A model generated the notes under the pieces. That model did no database searches, was not told the origin of the DNA, and was given only the letters and a program-made list of their open reading frames with translations. A program made the position numbers and the translations under genes. Of a stretch of DNA of 64,000 nucleotides, positions 48,598 to 63,000 are shown one piece after another. Positions within the stretch are counted from its first letter, which is position 1, and every line of letters begins with the position of its first letter. The DNA is taken from assembly GCF_037975245.1 (NCBI RefSeq), contig NC_092570.1, forward strand, positions 1,116,501 to 1,180,500, written 5' to 3'. This DNA comes from Apostichopus japonicus (taxonomy: Eukaryota; Echinodermata; Holothuroidea; Aspidochirotida; Stichopodidae).

Positions 48598-51500
48598 ATA
48601 ATATATATATATATACACACATATATATATATATATATACACACATATATATATATATATACACATATATATATGTTATGTTTACTCATACTATTCTTCG
48701 AAAACAGTACTTAAATGTATACAGGTATACATCTCATATAGTATCCGTCGCTTCTGAGCGTATTATAGTTTATTATTTATGGAACGTATTGCTCGGAATT
48801 GATTTTAAAAGCAATGTGTCGACTTTGACATTTGGATTATAAAAAAATTCTAGTATTGCCACTGGTAATTATTATTATTACCCATAAATATGTGGAACAT
48901 TTATACCCGGTTGAACTATAGATTTTGAAAATTTTAAAATATGTTTTGTTTGGATATCTGAAAAAAAAATAAGAGGGAAAAAATGATGAAGAATATGGCA
49001 AGTGTGATATATTCAAGTTGATGTTAAAAGGTCACCATTTTGGATGATTTAGTACTAATGTTCTTCTTTTTTGAAACAGAAAGACCAGTAAATTTAAAAT
49101 ATATTTGAACAAAACCTTATGGACTGAGTTTAAAATCTTGAATCGGTAAGCACTGTCCTACTACAGACCCACCCACTAAACCTGCTTTACTGGTATGAAC
49201 TATTCAACTGACTATACCATTATTTGTTGTGAACATTGTTACTAGAAACATGGACAAAAAAGTTGCAACTTTGGAAGAAGATATTCTGGCGTCGGGCAGT
49301 CTATATATCCAATATAAATTGAATAGGGGAAAGGTAATTAAACAGTATCCTGTTGCTGTGGTAAAAACCACAATTCTTTGGCAAACAAAGTAGAATTCAG
49401 GCTGGCAAAAATGGTTTGGTCTTTAACTTGAAAGAAAGAATTTTTAGCAATCTGTGTTTTTGATTACATAGCAAACCAACAACAGACTGAGAAGCTTCAC
49501 TGCTTTTCTTTGCTGTCTGGATTCTGTTATCTTAAATTATTTCACGGCAATATTAGTAAATTGCTGCATTATCACCTTTTTTAACGATGTGGCATTATTT
49601 TGTATGGAAATCATATGGGTGAAATTGATTATAAAGATGCTCCCATGAGTTGGTATGTTTGGTCAGTCTTTAAGAAGTCTTTAAATATCTTTCAGCTTTC
49701 AGCAATTATGAAATTAGATCTATTAAAATCTTAATTATAAGCCGAGGTGAATACGAATAATAAGTTTAATCAACATTTATAGTGTGTCTTAGAGTGTACT
49801 GAAAAAAAAGACTAGACTACTTGTGGTTATAAATCCTCAATTAATTATGGCTCTGTGTAACTTGTTATAGTGCTTTAGATTTTCTATATTTGTTGCATTT
49901 CTTCCATTATTTTTTGAACAACAACTTTTGTAAACCCTCAGGATTATTCTTCTAATAAAAGTAAAAATATTTGCATCTTCTCCTACATTTCCAGACCCAT
50001 CTTACAATACAGATTCCAAGAAAACACTTGAAAAATAAGAAATTAATGCCCTACTTTCTGTTTTCATGAGTGAAACAGCATCTTAAATTACTGCACGCCA
50101 TGCCACAAAAGATAGACTCCTCATCTTTGCTGAGGTGACCTATTTTCTGTAACATTGTCAGACATAAGACATACATGAAAATACAGAAGACATTTCTGTC
50201 ACAAACTCTAATACTTGTTAGGCTCATATACCTTCCTCTGTACTACAGTTCATATAATTAGTTGTATGCAATGCAGAAAAATGGGGCAGAATCCAGAGGT
50301 ATAGGAGGAACAGTTATTAAAAAACAATATTTGCTCTATTTACATGATCTGACTTAACGAAGAACTGTCTTTTTATATAAATATTATGTTTAATGGTAAA
50401 CATAAGTGAGACAGCCGACATAAATGCGAACTCTCTAAATTTGCCCTTAATATGCTTAACAAAGTAAGAAGAAATTGCAGAACATGAAGAAAGCCCATTA
50501 TGTGTACTAGCTGGCCACGAAAGGCTCCTCCTAGTTAACTTTCAGAATTTCTTCCCCTTTCTAATCTAAGTGACTGTCCTTTTTGGTCTACAGAATATGC
50601 ATGAATGTGCATATTATGGGCGTACCAAGCATTGATTCATGATTTCTCAGGCTAACAGTAGATGTAGCTTTCTGTTAAAGCTCTTCAAATTGCATTGAAA
50701 CCATGTGCTACTGTCTAATTTATCATGAGACAGTGTGATTGTGTGCATCAGAGTAGGGTGTCAGTATGTATTGTATTGTTGTTATTGTCACAGTACAATA
50801 CATACATGCTGTGTTGACAAGTTACATTAATTCATACTAGAATCCTAAACAGCATTATAGTACTGACCCACTACATGAGCTAAAGGTCACCACCACTGCT
50901 TTTACAGTCAAATCGTATTATCCAACCCACAAGTTATAGCCACGCTACAAGTCCCTCAAAGTTTCCAACTGTTCCAAGCAGAGGGCATGTAAATTGGATG
51001 TTTGATAGGTTGTTCAGAAGGCGGCTCTAATCAGATTGCTAAGTGAGTTTGTGAAGGTAAGGGCACACTGGGTGGCTTTTAATTTAGAAGGTCCACGTTA
51101 TGCATATGAGCAGTGGTGAGTCCTGACCAGGATCTTTGGTTTCTTGCATATTTCGGTCAGCAATATAGTGATGACTTTGAATGCAGCAACCATCATAGTT
51201 TTTCCACATTTGAAGGTAAAATGTGACAACCCCCCCCCCCTTTCTCAATGTTTGGGTTGTAATTTGGCCTCTCTACATAAGTAATGGTGGCTGTGTTACA
51301 GCGGGAAGGGCCTCACAAATGTAGGGTTGCATCAGTAAGTTTGGTTTTAGCACTCTGCCGGGTTATATTAAACCTTGTTTCTCCTTTTTTCTTCCTTTAC
51401 AGTGATTCTAAGACTATATTGATGCCAGGTTTTGCTCTCCTAGAGGAACTTTCTTTGGATGACAACCAGCTGTCTGATCTCACAACTTTTGCCAGCCTAG

Positions 51501-52181
51501 CTGGGTTGAGGAGGTAAGTCCCCGCTTACTTTAATTACAATGATCATTGGAAACAAAAGAGGGATGTCTCATTAATGTCACTACCTGTGGTTTGATTGTA
51601 TCCTAGATGTGGTTTTCCATCCAGTTTTAGTAATTGCTTAGTGAGCATTAAGTTTCCCCTTTCGATAGTAACATTACCTCCACGAATCCCACCACTAACA
51701 AAGAGGAGCTTCCACTGTGGCTTTAAACAGCAAACAAAGAAAGGGCAAACAGTCCTTGGCAACAGCTCTCTCATATTCATTACTAGTCTACAAATAATGT
51801 GTCATTAATCAGAAAATAGGTGTGGTATTTCCAAGTATGATGTTCCCTTTCAACCAGTTTCTTTGTGCTATAAAGGTAGCAGTGATATTAACCGCATGTA
51901 CAGTATACAAGAAATGCAGTTAAAATTCACTTAAAAAGCAGTCAGAATACAACTTAGGTGAAAAGTTTAAAATAATCCGCAATGATAATAAAGAGTGATT
52001 GAAATGAGTGTACAGTAGTGTGAGTCAGGGGAAAGTATGCCATTGTCATTTGCCGTAACACATCTTTATGATAATCACATTATGCTGGTCTAAAGTATTG
52101 GAGAAAGAGAGAAAAACCCACTCTTTCTTGTTAACCTACTTGTGTTAGGGACATGCCTGTCAATAACAATTACAACCAAAG

Positions 52182-52216
<35 letters not shown>

Positions 52217-55200
52217 TATAAATATATATATATTGTTTAAAAAATATTAAAGAAATGGTTGGGAGTGCTGGATTTTGCCCGGTTTAAAAGATTATTCTAA
52301 GCCTACTTATTCATAATGGCATAATTCTCCTGAGCTTTTAGAATGGAGCAATGTTCATTCTACTTTAACTTATTAACCACCAGATTGTCAGTTCGTAGTA
52401 AAATATTGCAGGGCTTTGTCCGAGCAATGCAGTTTCACATACATACCGTACTTAACACAAAATGTCACTGCAAGGTGTGGGTGTATGCAGGATGTGAAAT
52501 ATATGCATGAAAGGCTAGTTTTACTTTAGCTGTGTTGTTTATCAAAGCTGATCCGCTAATTGTTTTTCCACAACTCATAGAATTTCTTGGAAACATTTGT
52601 TACTATAATATCTCCTTCCTTGAGAAATGTAGCTTGAGGAAGTCCTATTAGGGATATCAGTTTAGATCTATAAATCTATAAAAGCAAAGTTTAGTTATCT
52701 GTTGCTAAAATTCCAAAGATAATAATAACAAACATGTGGTTGATATTGTTTACTCATTATTAAATTTACTTAAGATATAGATCAAAGTTCACAGGTGATT
52801 TCTTACAACATTTGACCAAATGAAACTGAAGGGGCCAGTTCAGTAAACTTACAAAATGATTGTAATAAACGTTACCACATCCATGTGTTCATACTAACTT
52901 ATATACTTGAAAATCTGTTTACCAAGCGTATAAATAAGGTTTATTCATTATGTCTTACAGACATATGTTAATGAACTTATATGGGCGGTTTTATATCCCC
53001 TTGTTGACTTGTTTATCTGCATTATCAAAGTATGGACACTGCAAACTAATAGACACCTGGTTTATAACTTTTATGATGTGAGAAATATTTCAAACATATT
53101 GACTAAAAGTGCTTACTCTGATAATATTAAACCAGAAGTCCATGTTTGAACAAGACAACCAAACAAAATCTGGTGTATTTAACCCCTGCGTTACCTCCTT
53201 TCAAATTGGCAGTAGATTTTGTTGAAACCTGTGAGAAGGAAAGATGCCCAACATTTCAAATAAACATTCGCTATTAAAACATTACCTCGTAGTCACAAGT
53301 GCAAAATTAGTTTGCAAAGGTTATAAGCTTTAACAGCTCTTTGGATCCAACACAGCTTTTATAGAACATAATCCATGTATATTAAAATTAACATTAATTA
53401 ATTAACATTAATTAATTAAAATTCTACCAGTATTATTCTGCCAACATGTATAAACTGAAAAATTTGTTTTCTTGGGTTTTTAGTGGAAAATTGACAAATT
53501 TTAGCTCAATGATGGTTTACTTTACAAACATCTTTGACTTGGTTTTTGTGTATTTTAAAATGGCATTTTCAAGCACTACTGTACCGAATGTATTGAAGGA
53601 ACTAGTTCTGATACGTAATTCTTAACAGTACAACTTCTTAAGTATTTTTATCTCTGAGTCGATTACTCTCTCTGTGTTTGCTTCAGATATTATGTCCCAG
53701 TGTGACTTGATCATTGAATTAAAATCCTCTACGTTATGAAACTTACAAAATGGTCAATATTTTACACAAATTTACAGTTATCACAGAACTGCTTTAATTT
53801 CAAAATATCATGATAAACAACACTATTACAGTGCAAACATGCTAAGTACTGTCCTGCAAGATTCAAATACTAAATTAATTGCTTGGTATTTTCCCTACTC
53901 TGTAATTCCATTCTGCAAATAGAGCTAACAGGAATGCTTCTTTCCTGTATTTTCTTTTCATTTCATATTGTTCTGCCAAAATAAATAAAACATTGCAAGA
54001 AAAACTGTTGTTAGTCTGCAAAGGTTTGACAATTGTATTGCCATTTATAAGAGTTCTCTGCCCAATATTGAAATTTTTGTTTCCAATGCTTTTGGTGACC
54101 GCACAGTGTCTTGAAACGATCAAGTTTAAAGGAATATTTACAGAGGCAGAAGTTGAATACTTTTCAGACCAAAAAACAAAACATATAATGCTTGTTCACC
54201 CAGATGTATGATTTTTTTCAGGTTGAAATGTTATGGATTTTCCTTGTAGAATTAAAGTGATCAGAGAACAGAAATAAAGTACCAAACATGGAAAATTCAG
54301 AAGTTATTTTTATTATTATTATTATTTTTTCAACCACTGTTTACCCAAGTCAACTTTCGTTAAATGTAATTACTAAATAATTTAGTTGATTATATTTTGA
54401 AAATATATCGGTAGACTCGGCTGAACGTTTGGTTAAACAAACATAAAAGGTAGAGACTTAAAGAGTATAAACTCTTGTCAAAGAAATACACATAAATAAA
54501 TATGTACATGAATAAATAATGAATAAATGAATGAGTGAATGCATGAATAAATAAGTGAATGAATGAATAAATGATTACTATTAAGAACAGATCTTAAATA
54601 AAGAAAAATATAGTCTTTTCTAAACTTGTAGAGAATACTTCCTATATCATTATTGAATCTTTGATGTCATTCCTTGATTAAGATTTTTTTTTTTAAAACT
54701 CTGTAGATATGTAGCTAGTCATAGTTTAACTTGATCGACTCAAAACTTAAAATTCATTCCAACATGTGGAAAAAATTAATACTAATTTGGATTTGATGAA
54801 TTCTTGTATTTCTTGGCTGGTCAATTTTTTTGTTATACTTTTGAAAATATTGTAGTCTGCAATTTGTGGTTTGGTTTGGCAGTGTTGACAGGAAACAAGT
54901 CTCCTAAATTTAGAAAGGAAAATACTAATTTTAGAAGGGAAAAAAAAATTGAAATGAATTACCTAAGGGAAATGACCATATGTGAGTGTCATATTTCTAC
55001 AGCTTTTGAGATATAACCAAAATAAATCCAGAAAAAATGAAGAAATAAAATGTATGGTCAATTAAATTAAATATGAAATGTTCATACGCAGTGAGATACA
55101 TACACAGAGATATCCGTGTTGATGTTGTATTACTTAGGCAAATATTACCTGTATATTAAACCATATAGATTACCGTTTGGTAATTTATATAGTATATTTT

Positions 55201-58200
55201 TGCAAACAGCTGTTTTGGCAGTAATTTTTACCAAATGTCTCAAATATTACTCAAAGTAAAACTTAAAATTGATCAAACTTAAAAGTGTTTGTTTCCTCAA
55301 TTTATAATAATAATAATAATAATACTCATAATACAGTGAATTTGTATAGGGAAAAATCAGAAACAAGAAGTTAGCTGCTTAGGCAGGTGCTTTAACCAAA
55401 CAATTCAATCGCACTCAAAAGAACGAGTCTCAATTCTGAAGAAACAAACTAATTGGCTTCGACACTCCCATATTTAATGGCTGGTACTATCGTAACTGCA
55501 CAGAGACAATCAGATTGGAAAGTTAAAGAAAAATTGTTCACTGTTAATTTATGAGTTGTCTTGGAAACTAGTCAAGGTTGCGGAAATCAACTCATCAGCC
55601 AGGTTTTAATTGTTAAACTAAGCCATCAACTGTTTGATATTTCTGCTGAAGAAAAGATCATTTCAGCAAGTTAAGAGGCTCCGGTTAATTAATAAACATG
55701 TTACGTTTTGCCGTTTCCAAACTGTTCATCTACTCAAATAGCAATTCACACTTTTAATAGCCTAGTTCTCCTTAAGCGGTTTTGTAGAACTTTATGACAA
55801 AAATGTAAGAAAATTTTCACTTTATTGGAGACCCATTGAAGTTTATTTCTGAGAAGATCAAAGCATTGATTATTCACAGTATATATACATTTTGTATAGA
55901 TTCCTGAATCACTTGAAGCGTCAAACTTGAAAACCACCTTCATAAATTCAAGTAGTAAATCTTCCTGTCCGGTTTATTCTGGTTAGTTTCTTTTTTTCAA
56001 GGAAATGACCACAATGTTCCTTGCGAGTTCAGTGACCAGTATAACATAGTCACCTTTGTCTTCTCCAGATGGAATAAATATATGTACCCCTTGTGGTTTG
56101 GTCTGAAAGAAGCCCTTTGTCGATATCTCTTCAAATCTTGATATTATTCCTAGCCCGCCAAATACTCATACATGTATATAAAATGAAAGTTATCTCAGTA
56201 AGATATATGAGCTATACAAGTTGTATAAATCCACTGCTGGTGAAATTCTAGGAAATTCTACGTCTGTATCTCCAAACAAAGAGAATTGAGCTGTTGGTTT
56301 TGTTACCTCATTCAATATAACATGTACATATGTGGTCAGTTTCGAATACCTCTGTCTCCACAAAGACATCCTGTCACCTCTTTGTACTTTATTGTCTTTT
56401 AGTTAAGAGGAAAGGAATTTCTTTGTCAGTCATAGTTTGGATAAGATTAAGTATTAGGTGTAGGTGTAGGTTTGTTTTGGAAATGGATTATACTCAGTAT
56501 AAACCCTTTGTACAGTGCATGATTGGTTTAATGGTATCAGTGAATACAACTGTTCACTGTTACCAAGCATGTTGGACAGGAGTCTGGTTGGATTGTCATA
56601 GGAAGGAAAATGGAGTAACTAGGGAACATGAATACAAACTGTTCTCTAATTTATAAATATATACATGTATACATACTTCACCCATACATACATACTTCAC
56701 CCATACATACATACATTCATACACACATACAAACACGCACAAATACATACAGACAGACATATACATACATGCACGCATACAAACATACATACATAGATAT
56801 ATGTATATTTAATTTTGTTAGGATTTTTCAGTTTGGGATGGTAAAAACAGTTGATAATCATGGTTTGACCGTTCTGTTATCAACAGCGTAATTTAGAACA
56901 TAATATTTATTTATCCTTGATATTGGAGAATCTGACTAAAATTTAATTACTCATTTAAGAGAAAGAAAATATCCCAAGTTGTATTACAGTAACAATAACT
57001 AATGTGCCTATAGGTAGCTATTTTGATCTTTCTAGGATGTGTGGAATATATAATTAATTTTGATGTAAATTTTTAATTTTTGTTATTAAACAACGTAAAA
57101 ACAGAATTGTTTGCATTAGGGTAATGTTGAAATGTATCTGTCCATCTGTAAAAAAAAATAATATAATAAATTGAACTAAATATATTAGAAAGTGATCAAA
57201 ATACAACCTAACTTTTAGGCAAAGTGTAATAAGCAAGAAGACTTATCAAGAACTTACTGTAGTGTCTCCTTTCTTTACATCTAGCATTTGACTAATTTAG
57301 AAAATAGAAGCACAATCAGTTAATAAACTAATAATATTCACGTTTTGAATTAAGCTCTTGTGTGTACCATGTTAACAAAATATTTTAACCAAATATCATC
57401 TGTTGATTCTACTTCGATTTCTTGGATGACAAAACTAAAAATCTCAGAGATTGTGTTACAAGTGCAATCAAGTTTAGAAACTTAAAAAATGATGTGTATT
57501 CAAATATGTATGAAACACAAAGCTTGCAGGAGAATCTAACATACAAACATACATACATACATACACACATATAAACATACAAAACTTGGCGTATAAATCG
57601 TCACTGCTAGGCCTTGAAACACACAGGCTTTTTTAGTACTGGTTAAAAGACAGTAGATCGTGCAGACAAAATGGCTTCATCTGTATTGCTGGTATTCAGT
57701 CAACAATCCTAGAACAAAGAATCAACATGATTTCTGTAGCTAAGATGAGACCTATATTATTACTGCTTATTATCAAGAAAATGTTATTTAGCTGCTCTCG
57801 TAATGCTGTTACTGTACATATGAAGTTACAACTGATGCTTGTTGTAATTTAAGATAGTACTATTGAGAACTTGATTTAAGCCAGTAGACCTTCTTAAGTG
57901 CTTGCATGTAGTTCGCAAGTGACTGAAATATATAAAACATCCATATTCAATTATTCATGTGTCTTTTAAGATTATTGAGGGATCATATAAAAATTATTTT
58001 TATGTGATTATTAAAAGACATTGTCATAATATTACATTATATTCATAAAGTTACAACCTTATCTCAAACAAAGCTTTAAGATCTTGAGTTTATATATATA
58101 TGCCATATGCCATACTGTATATGCATAGTACTTGTAAAGCATGTTAATATCTGCATACGTAGTAATTATAAAACCATTTCAGACGTTTGCAGTACAATGA

Positions 58201-60037
58201 AAGTTGACTTCTGTCCGTAGGTAAGGCAAATGTCCGATAGGTTTTGATGATGGTTTAGGTCGCATGTGTAATTGTACTTTTAAAGTTTGCTTTATTACAA
58301 AGTGTTGGAAGACACACACATTGATTGATGAATCGTTAAAGGTGGCACCTTTGGCATGCAAACCACGACATTCCACCCTTATACCCCTCACCTATTCCTT
58401 TGTTAACCTCCCTAATGTCTCTTTGTTACCAATGGGCAATAGTTTCCAAATTTTTGCTGCCCTAAGTTGCTGAACCCTATTCTTTAAATTCCTTTCTTTT
58501 CTTTTCTTTTTTTTCCTAAAGAGAATAATTATAACTCTTACTTTATTCTTTGGTATTTCAAATATGGCTGATGGTGACGTTTGATGACATCAGATACTGG
58601 GTTACCTGTTTCTAGAGTACCACCTGCCTAACCTTGGCTTGAAGGAACAAAGACAGGCAGATTTTTGAAAGTGTATCTCTAAAACCACAGAAACTTAACA
58701 ATGATTATATCTGTCAAAAAGTATATAAAATAAATACAAATTTAACACATGTGTCTGTTTGTATGTACAAACAGACTTTATTACACTAAATTGTGGTACA
58801 TGCTTTTAATATTCATTTCTTTCAAATGGCTGGTATTTGTTTGGTAAATCTAAGGAACACACCTAGCAAATTCCCGCCAAATTCTAGGGCAACAAAGACA
58901 TGACTGAAATGAAGATTGCATGTCTTCAAGATTGGTCAAGTGAAAATAATAATAATAATAATAATTTACTACTAGACAGTGTATTGCATCAGGGCTGTTG
59001 AGATATTATCCAGTTGTTCAATCACTGGAAGCAACAACCCACCCTTTGAACAAACTTCCTAAAAACCACAAGCATGTCACTGCTGTGACTCACCCCCTCA
59101 CCTATGCTGAACTTAGTAGATCTGTGGAGTAGTCAAATATCCACTAGGGTAACATTTGCCTTTCTCCCTCAAGACTAGTAATGATGTCACCTCTCAAGAA
59201 TTGTTTGACAGGGTGTTTAAGAACCGAATCATTTTTACCTGGCTCACTACTCTGTCTTCCCAAACATTCTTTTGAGGATGTGGAAAAAATAAAAACCAAA
59301 TAACAGTTAATTGTAAATTAAAGTCAACAAGCTGTTTTCTAAACACTTCATGATGATGAGTTTAGAGTTTGAGTGGGTGAGTTGATTGTGGTGAGGAGAT
59401 TCAAGAGTCTGGTTTAGTCTGTGAGTAGCCTCAGAGGGGGAACAAATCTGTCGGTTGTAATGATGTCATGAAGCAAGGGTAACATGGTTCTCTTTGACCC
59501 TATTAGGTCATATGGGAGTCATTGGCTAGTATAGGGTTTAATTCTCAAAGGGTTGTCTAGCTATCAGGTTCATTGGATTCAGCTCATCCTAATCATATCT
59601 GTGGCTTTTGTAGTTCTGTATATATAGTCTTCCATATACCCTCCCTCATCCTTTATTCTTTCTCTCCCCCCCCCCCCCAAAAAAAAACAAAAGTGGTCAA
59701 AGACTGGGAGTAGACATTTACATAGTTTGTGTTATCCAAGGAAATGTAAATAGGGAAGGGGTGGCGGGGGGAGGGATAGTTGTGATAACCACAAATGAAG
59801 GGTTTCATTCCCTTGCCCTCCTGCTAAGCATAATGTAGCATTCACATACAGTATGTACACACTGCATAAGTTTGAGCTTGTCTGATGAGGGAGGATCAAT
59901 GATATAACGTGTAATGCTGAGGGGGACATTATAGGCTAACTCTCCTACATACATACATACATACATACATACATACATACATACATACATACATACATAC
60001 ATACATACATACATACATACATACATACATACATACA

Positions 60038-60068
<31 letters not shown>

Positions 60069-63000
60069 GTAAGTACACACATGCATACAATACATAAATT
60101 ATGACACTTGATGCATTTTACATTGTACCATTCTTTTCCCTCTCTCCTTCCTCCCACCCACCCCCCCCCCTCATTTTATTCAAACTGGTTTTGTAAAGAC
60201 TTCATAGCAAGCTTATTGGCCCTCTTCCCTTTAAGACTGTAAGGCACCTGTAATGCCAATGAGCCAATGGGAAACTCATTCTACAAAAATCTGTCCAAAA
60301 GTTGGTATAAGCAGTTTACACTCCCGCACTAGACTCTGAAATATCAAAGTTTGACATTAAATAGTTTTTTCACATGATTTAAATGTACACCAACAACACC
60401 ATACTTGTTGGCATGATGTTCAGTAGAGGTGGATTGTAAGAAGTGGCTGTGTTTTTGAAAAAGGACTTTGGGAGTCTGAGAATAGGGCCTGAGGTACACT
60501 GACACCAGTTCCATGTGCAAAGATGGACAATTTATTATCATAATAAATTCTTCACATCCTTCTGTGAATAAGTACACCATTACTCATACGCTAAAATACT
60601 TTCACCTCAGATGGATGACTACAGTACATGGACAGCCATTTGGGTCACAGCAGAGAGCATGCCACGATATTAAAGCAGCTGTTTCAGCTATCCTTTGCCA
60701 TTTTTAACTGCTTGAACTCTGACTTGCTGCTGTAGGCAAGCTAATTAACTGCATTTGTTGTAAGAAGTTTTTGCTCAAAGCAAAATTTTGCTTGGAGTCA
60801 ACTGATAGAGTTTCTGGAGCAATTCTGATGGATAAATATGTCATTGCTGTATTAAAGGCACAGACAATGGATTAGAAATGAAAGTGAAAGGATTCCAGTC
60901 TCCTTGGGTTGCGATAGCTCTGGTTTAGAAAATAAATATTTCAAATGAAGAGAAGAGCACTTTCTGTCTGGTGTTCCTGGGTGTCCATTCTTGTAGTAGC
61001 TTCATGCTGTTTTAGGTACAGTATATGCTGCACTCATGAGGCATCACATGCATATATTTGATGGTTGGGGGGGGGGGGGCTATTTAGTAATTTACAATGT
61101 GAAAAAAGAAACAGTTGAATGCCCATATTTTTCTGCTGTACATTCTGCTGTGTTGTGGAGGTCAGGCCAATGACCCAGAAGTTCCAAACATTCATGTCCC
61201 CTAAAGCAACCCCAAGTTGACCTTTCACTTCTAACTCCTTTCAGCAGCAACCATCAAATTTATGTCTGCATTGTTGGTCTCTACATCTCAGTTTCAAGAC
61301 TTATTTATTAAAGCACAGGTAGATTTAACCCTCATGATCGAAGGCAACAATCGTAACAAGCACGATTCTGGTACTGACGATTCTGTCGGTTCACCACTTC
61401 ATTCACAGAGTCAACTTTTTTGTCCAGTCTAAAACTTAGGCCACTTCTCTACCAGACTGTGGCTAACTGTTCCATGTTTAATTGTGATAAGTTCTTGTAA
61501 GTCAAAGGTTAACTTGAGAAATATGTATTAGAGAAAAAGTAGGGGGTTGTTGTAACCACATTTTGTAGAGAGGTTATTTTATAGTTTAACGGTGGGCCTT
61601 GAGTGTTTCCTTCCCTTGTATGGTAGCACCTGGACACCCACCCACAAGTGCATTGGCAACATGAACTTTGTTATACTAACATGACACTGTGTTGAGCACG
61701 AGCTACGTAGTATCAAACAGACTGAGCACTGCAAGTGTGATGATCCATGGATGTAATTTTTGAACAATGTAAAAGTGAACGTCTCGTATTTCTAAATTGA
61801 CTAATTCTTCTATTGTAAGGTTGGTTGTGCACTCATAATTGGACAGAAAACTAGATCATTGCCTGTGATAGCCCCAGGTTAAATACAGTTACAAACATCT
61901 GGCTGTTTTATCAAAAAGGTTGGGGGAGGGGAGGGGTTGTTGGGAGAGAAGCAGAGTATAGTAGTTTGATTACCATAGCTGACATAATCCTTTAGTCTAC
62001 AAATGTTTTCAAGTTTGCTTCCAGGATCCTTCAACTAACTTGCCACCTTATACCTTACCCAACTTTTATGCACAAATTATTATCTTGTGAGTAGATTTTT
62101 CAGTACGCTTGGGAAAGGGGAACAGAGGGGGGTGGGGGGGGGTGGTTTGTTGTAGTGGTAATTACTACCATTGCCTCATAATACATTGTTTAAATGTTTG
62201 TCCAAAAACCAGAGCATGGCATTTCAGTTTGTGTTCCTCCACAATCATACTGGATAATGTTTCAAATGATAAAACATGTGCTATTTGGTTTACAATTTAA
62301 TGGTCAATTTGACTAAGAATATTGTGGTTGTCAGACTGCATTACGATCATGTTACAGACGCTTGCGTACTTTTAAACCTGCATCAACCTTAGATACTGCG
62401 ACTCCATTCTCAGTATTTCAGTACTGTGGCTGCAAAGCATTGCCGGAGTTTCAGTTATGAGTCACAGCTTTTTTCGCATGCGATGATGATGATGATGCTC
62501 GTTCGAAACATTGGTGACAAAGCCAGAGCAAATTTCACTTTAATTGAACTGCCTCTGGTTTTATGTTGAAGCTTGAGCTGAAATGTTGTGCTTGTTCTCG
62601 TGTTTAAGGTGGCTGTCAAAAATTGTGGGATGGAAGAACAGAACGCAGCTTTTGTCAGTACTCAGTTATTTGTTACTTGTAGTTTAAAGTGATCAGTAAT
62701 TCCAGTTAAAAAATGTAGCAAAAGGATATATTTGGATGGTGTATATAAAACATGAATTGGCTTAGGGCCTAGCTGCCATCTGCTCAGGGTGGGGGAGGGG
62801 TACAGACTACAGCTGTTACAATGAACAGAGTTCAGATGGTGTACAGTACATCAAGCAGCCGTTGGATTCATATTTAAATTTATCGTATAATTTGAAGCCA
62901 TCTGTTGAATTGACATAGTTTTAGATCAGATTTGAGACTAATTGTGAAAGTTTGGTAGAAAGATCTATCATCAGAGGGCCTAAAATTATCTTCTCTTTCT

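Larger units (their letters stand above)
35632..51402 (+). other. XRRA1-like intron 5
   Basis: GT..AG, 15.8 kb, the largest intron. From about 36 to 42.6 kb it is ordinary intron with scattered short open frames that show no family signature. From about 42.6 kb to 50 kb it is strikingly A/T-rich with the hairpin, satellite and TA arrays listed separately. No second gene was recognised on either strand. Confidence 0.7.

Noticed and set aside
48449-48689. Open frames of alternating Tyr/Ile
   Set aside because: They are translations of the (TA)n array.
59805-60157. Open frames with MYVC repeats
   Set aside because: They are translations of the (TACA)n array.
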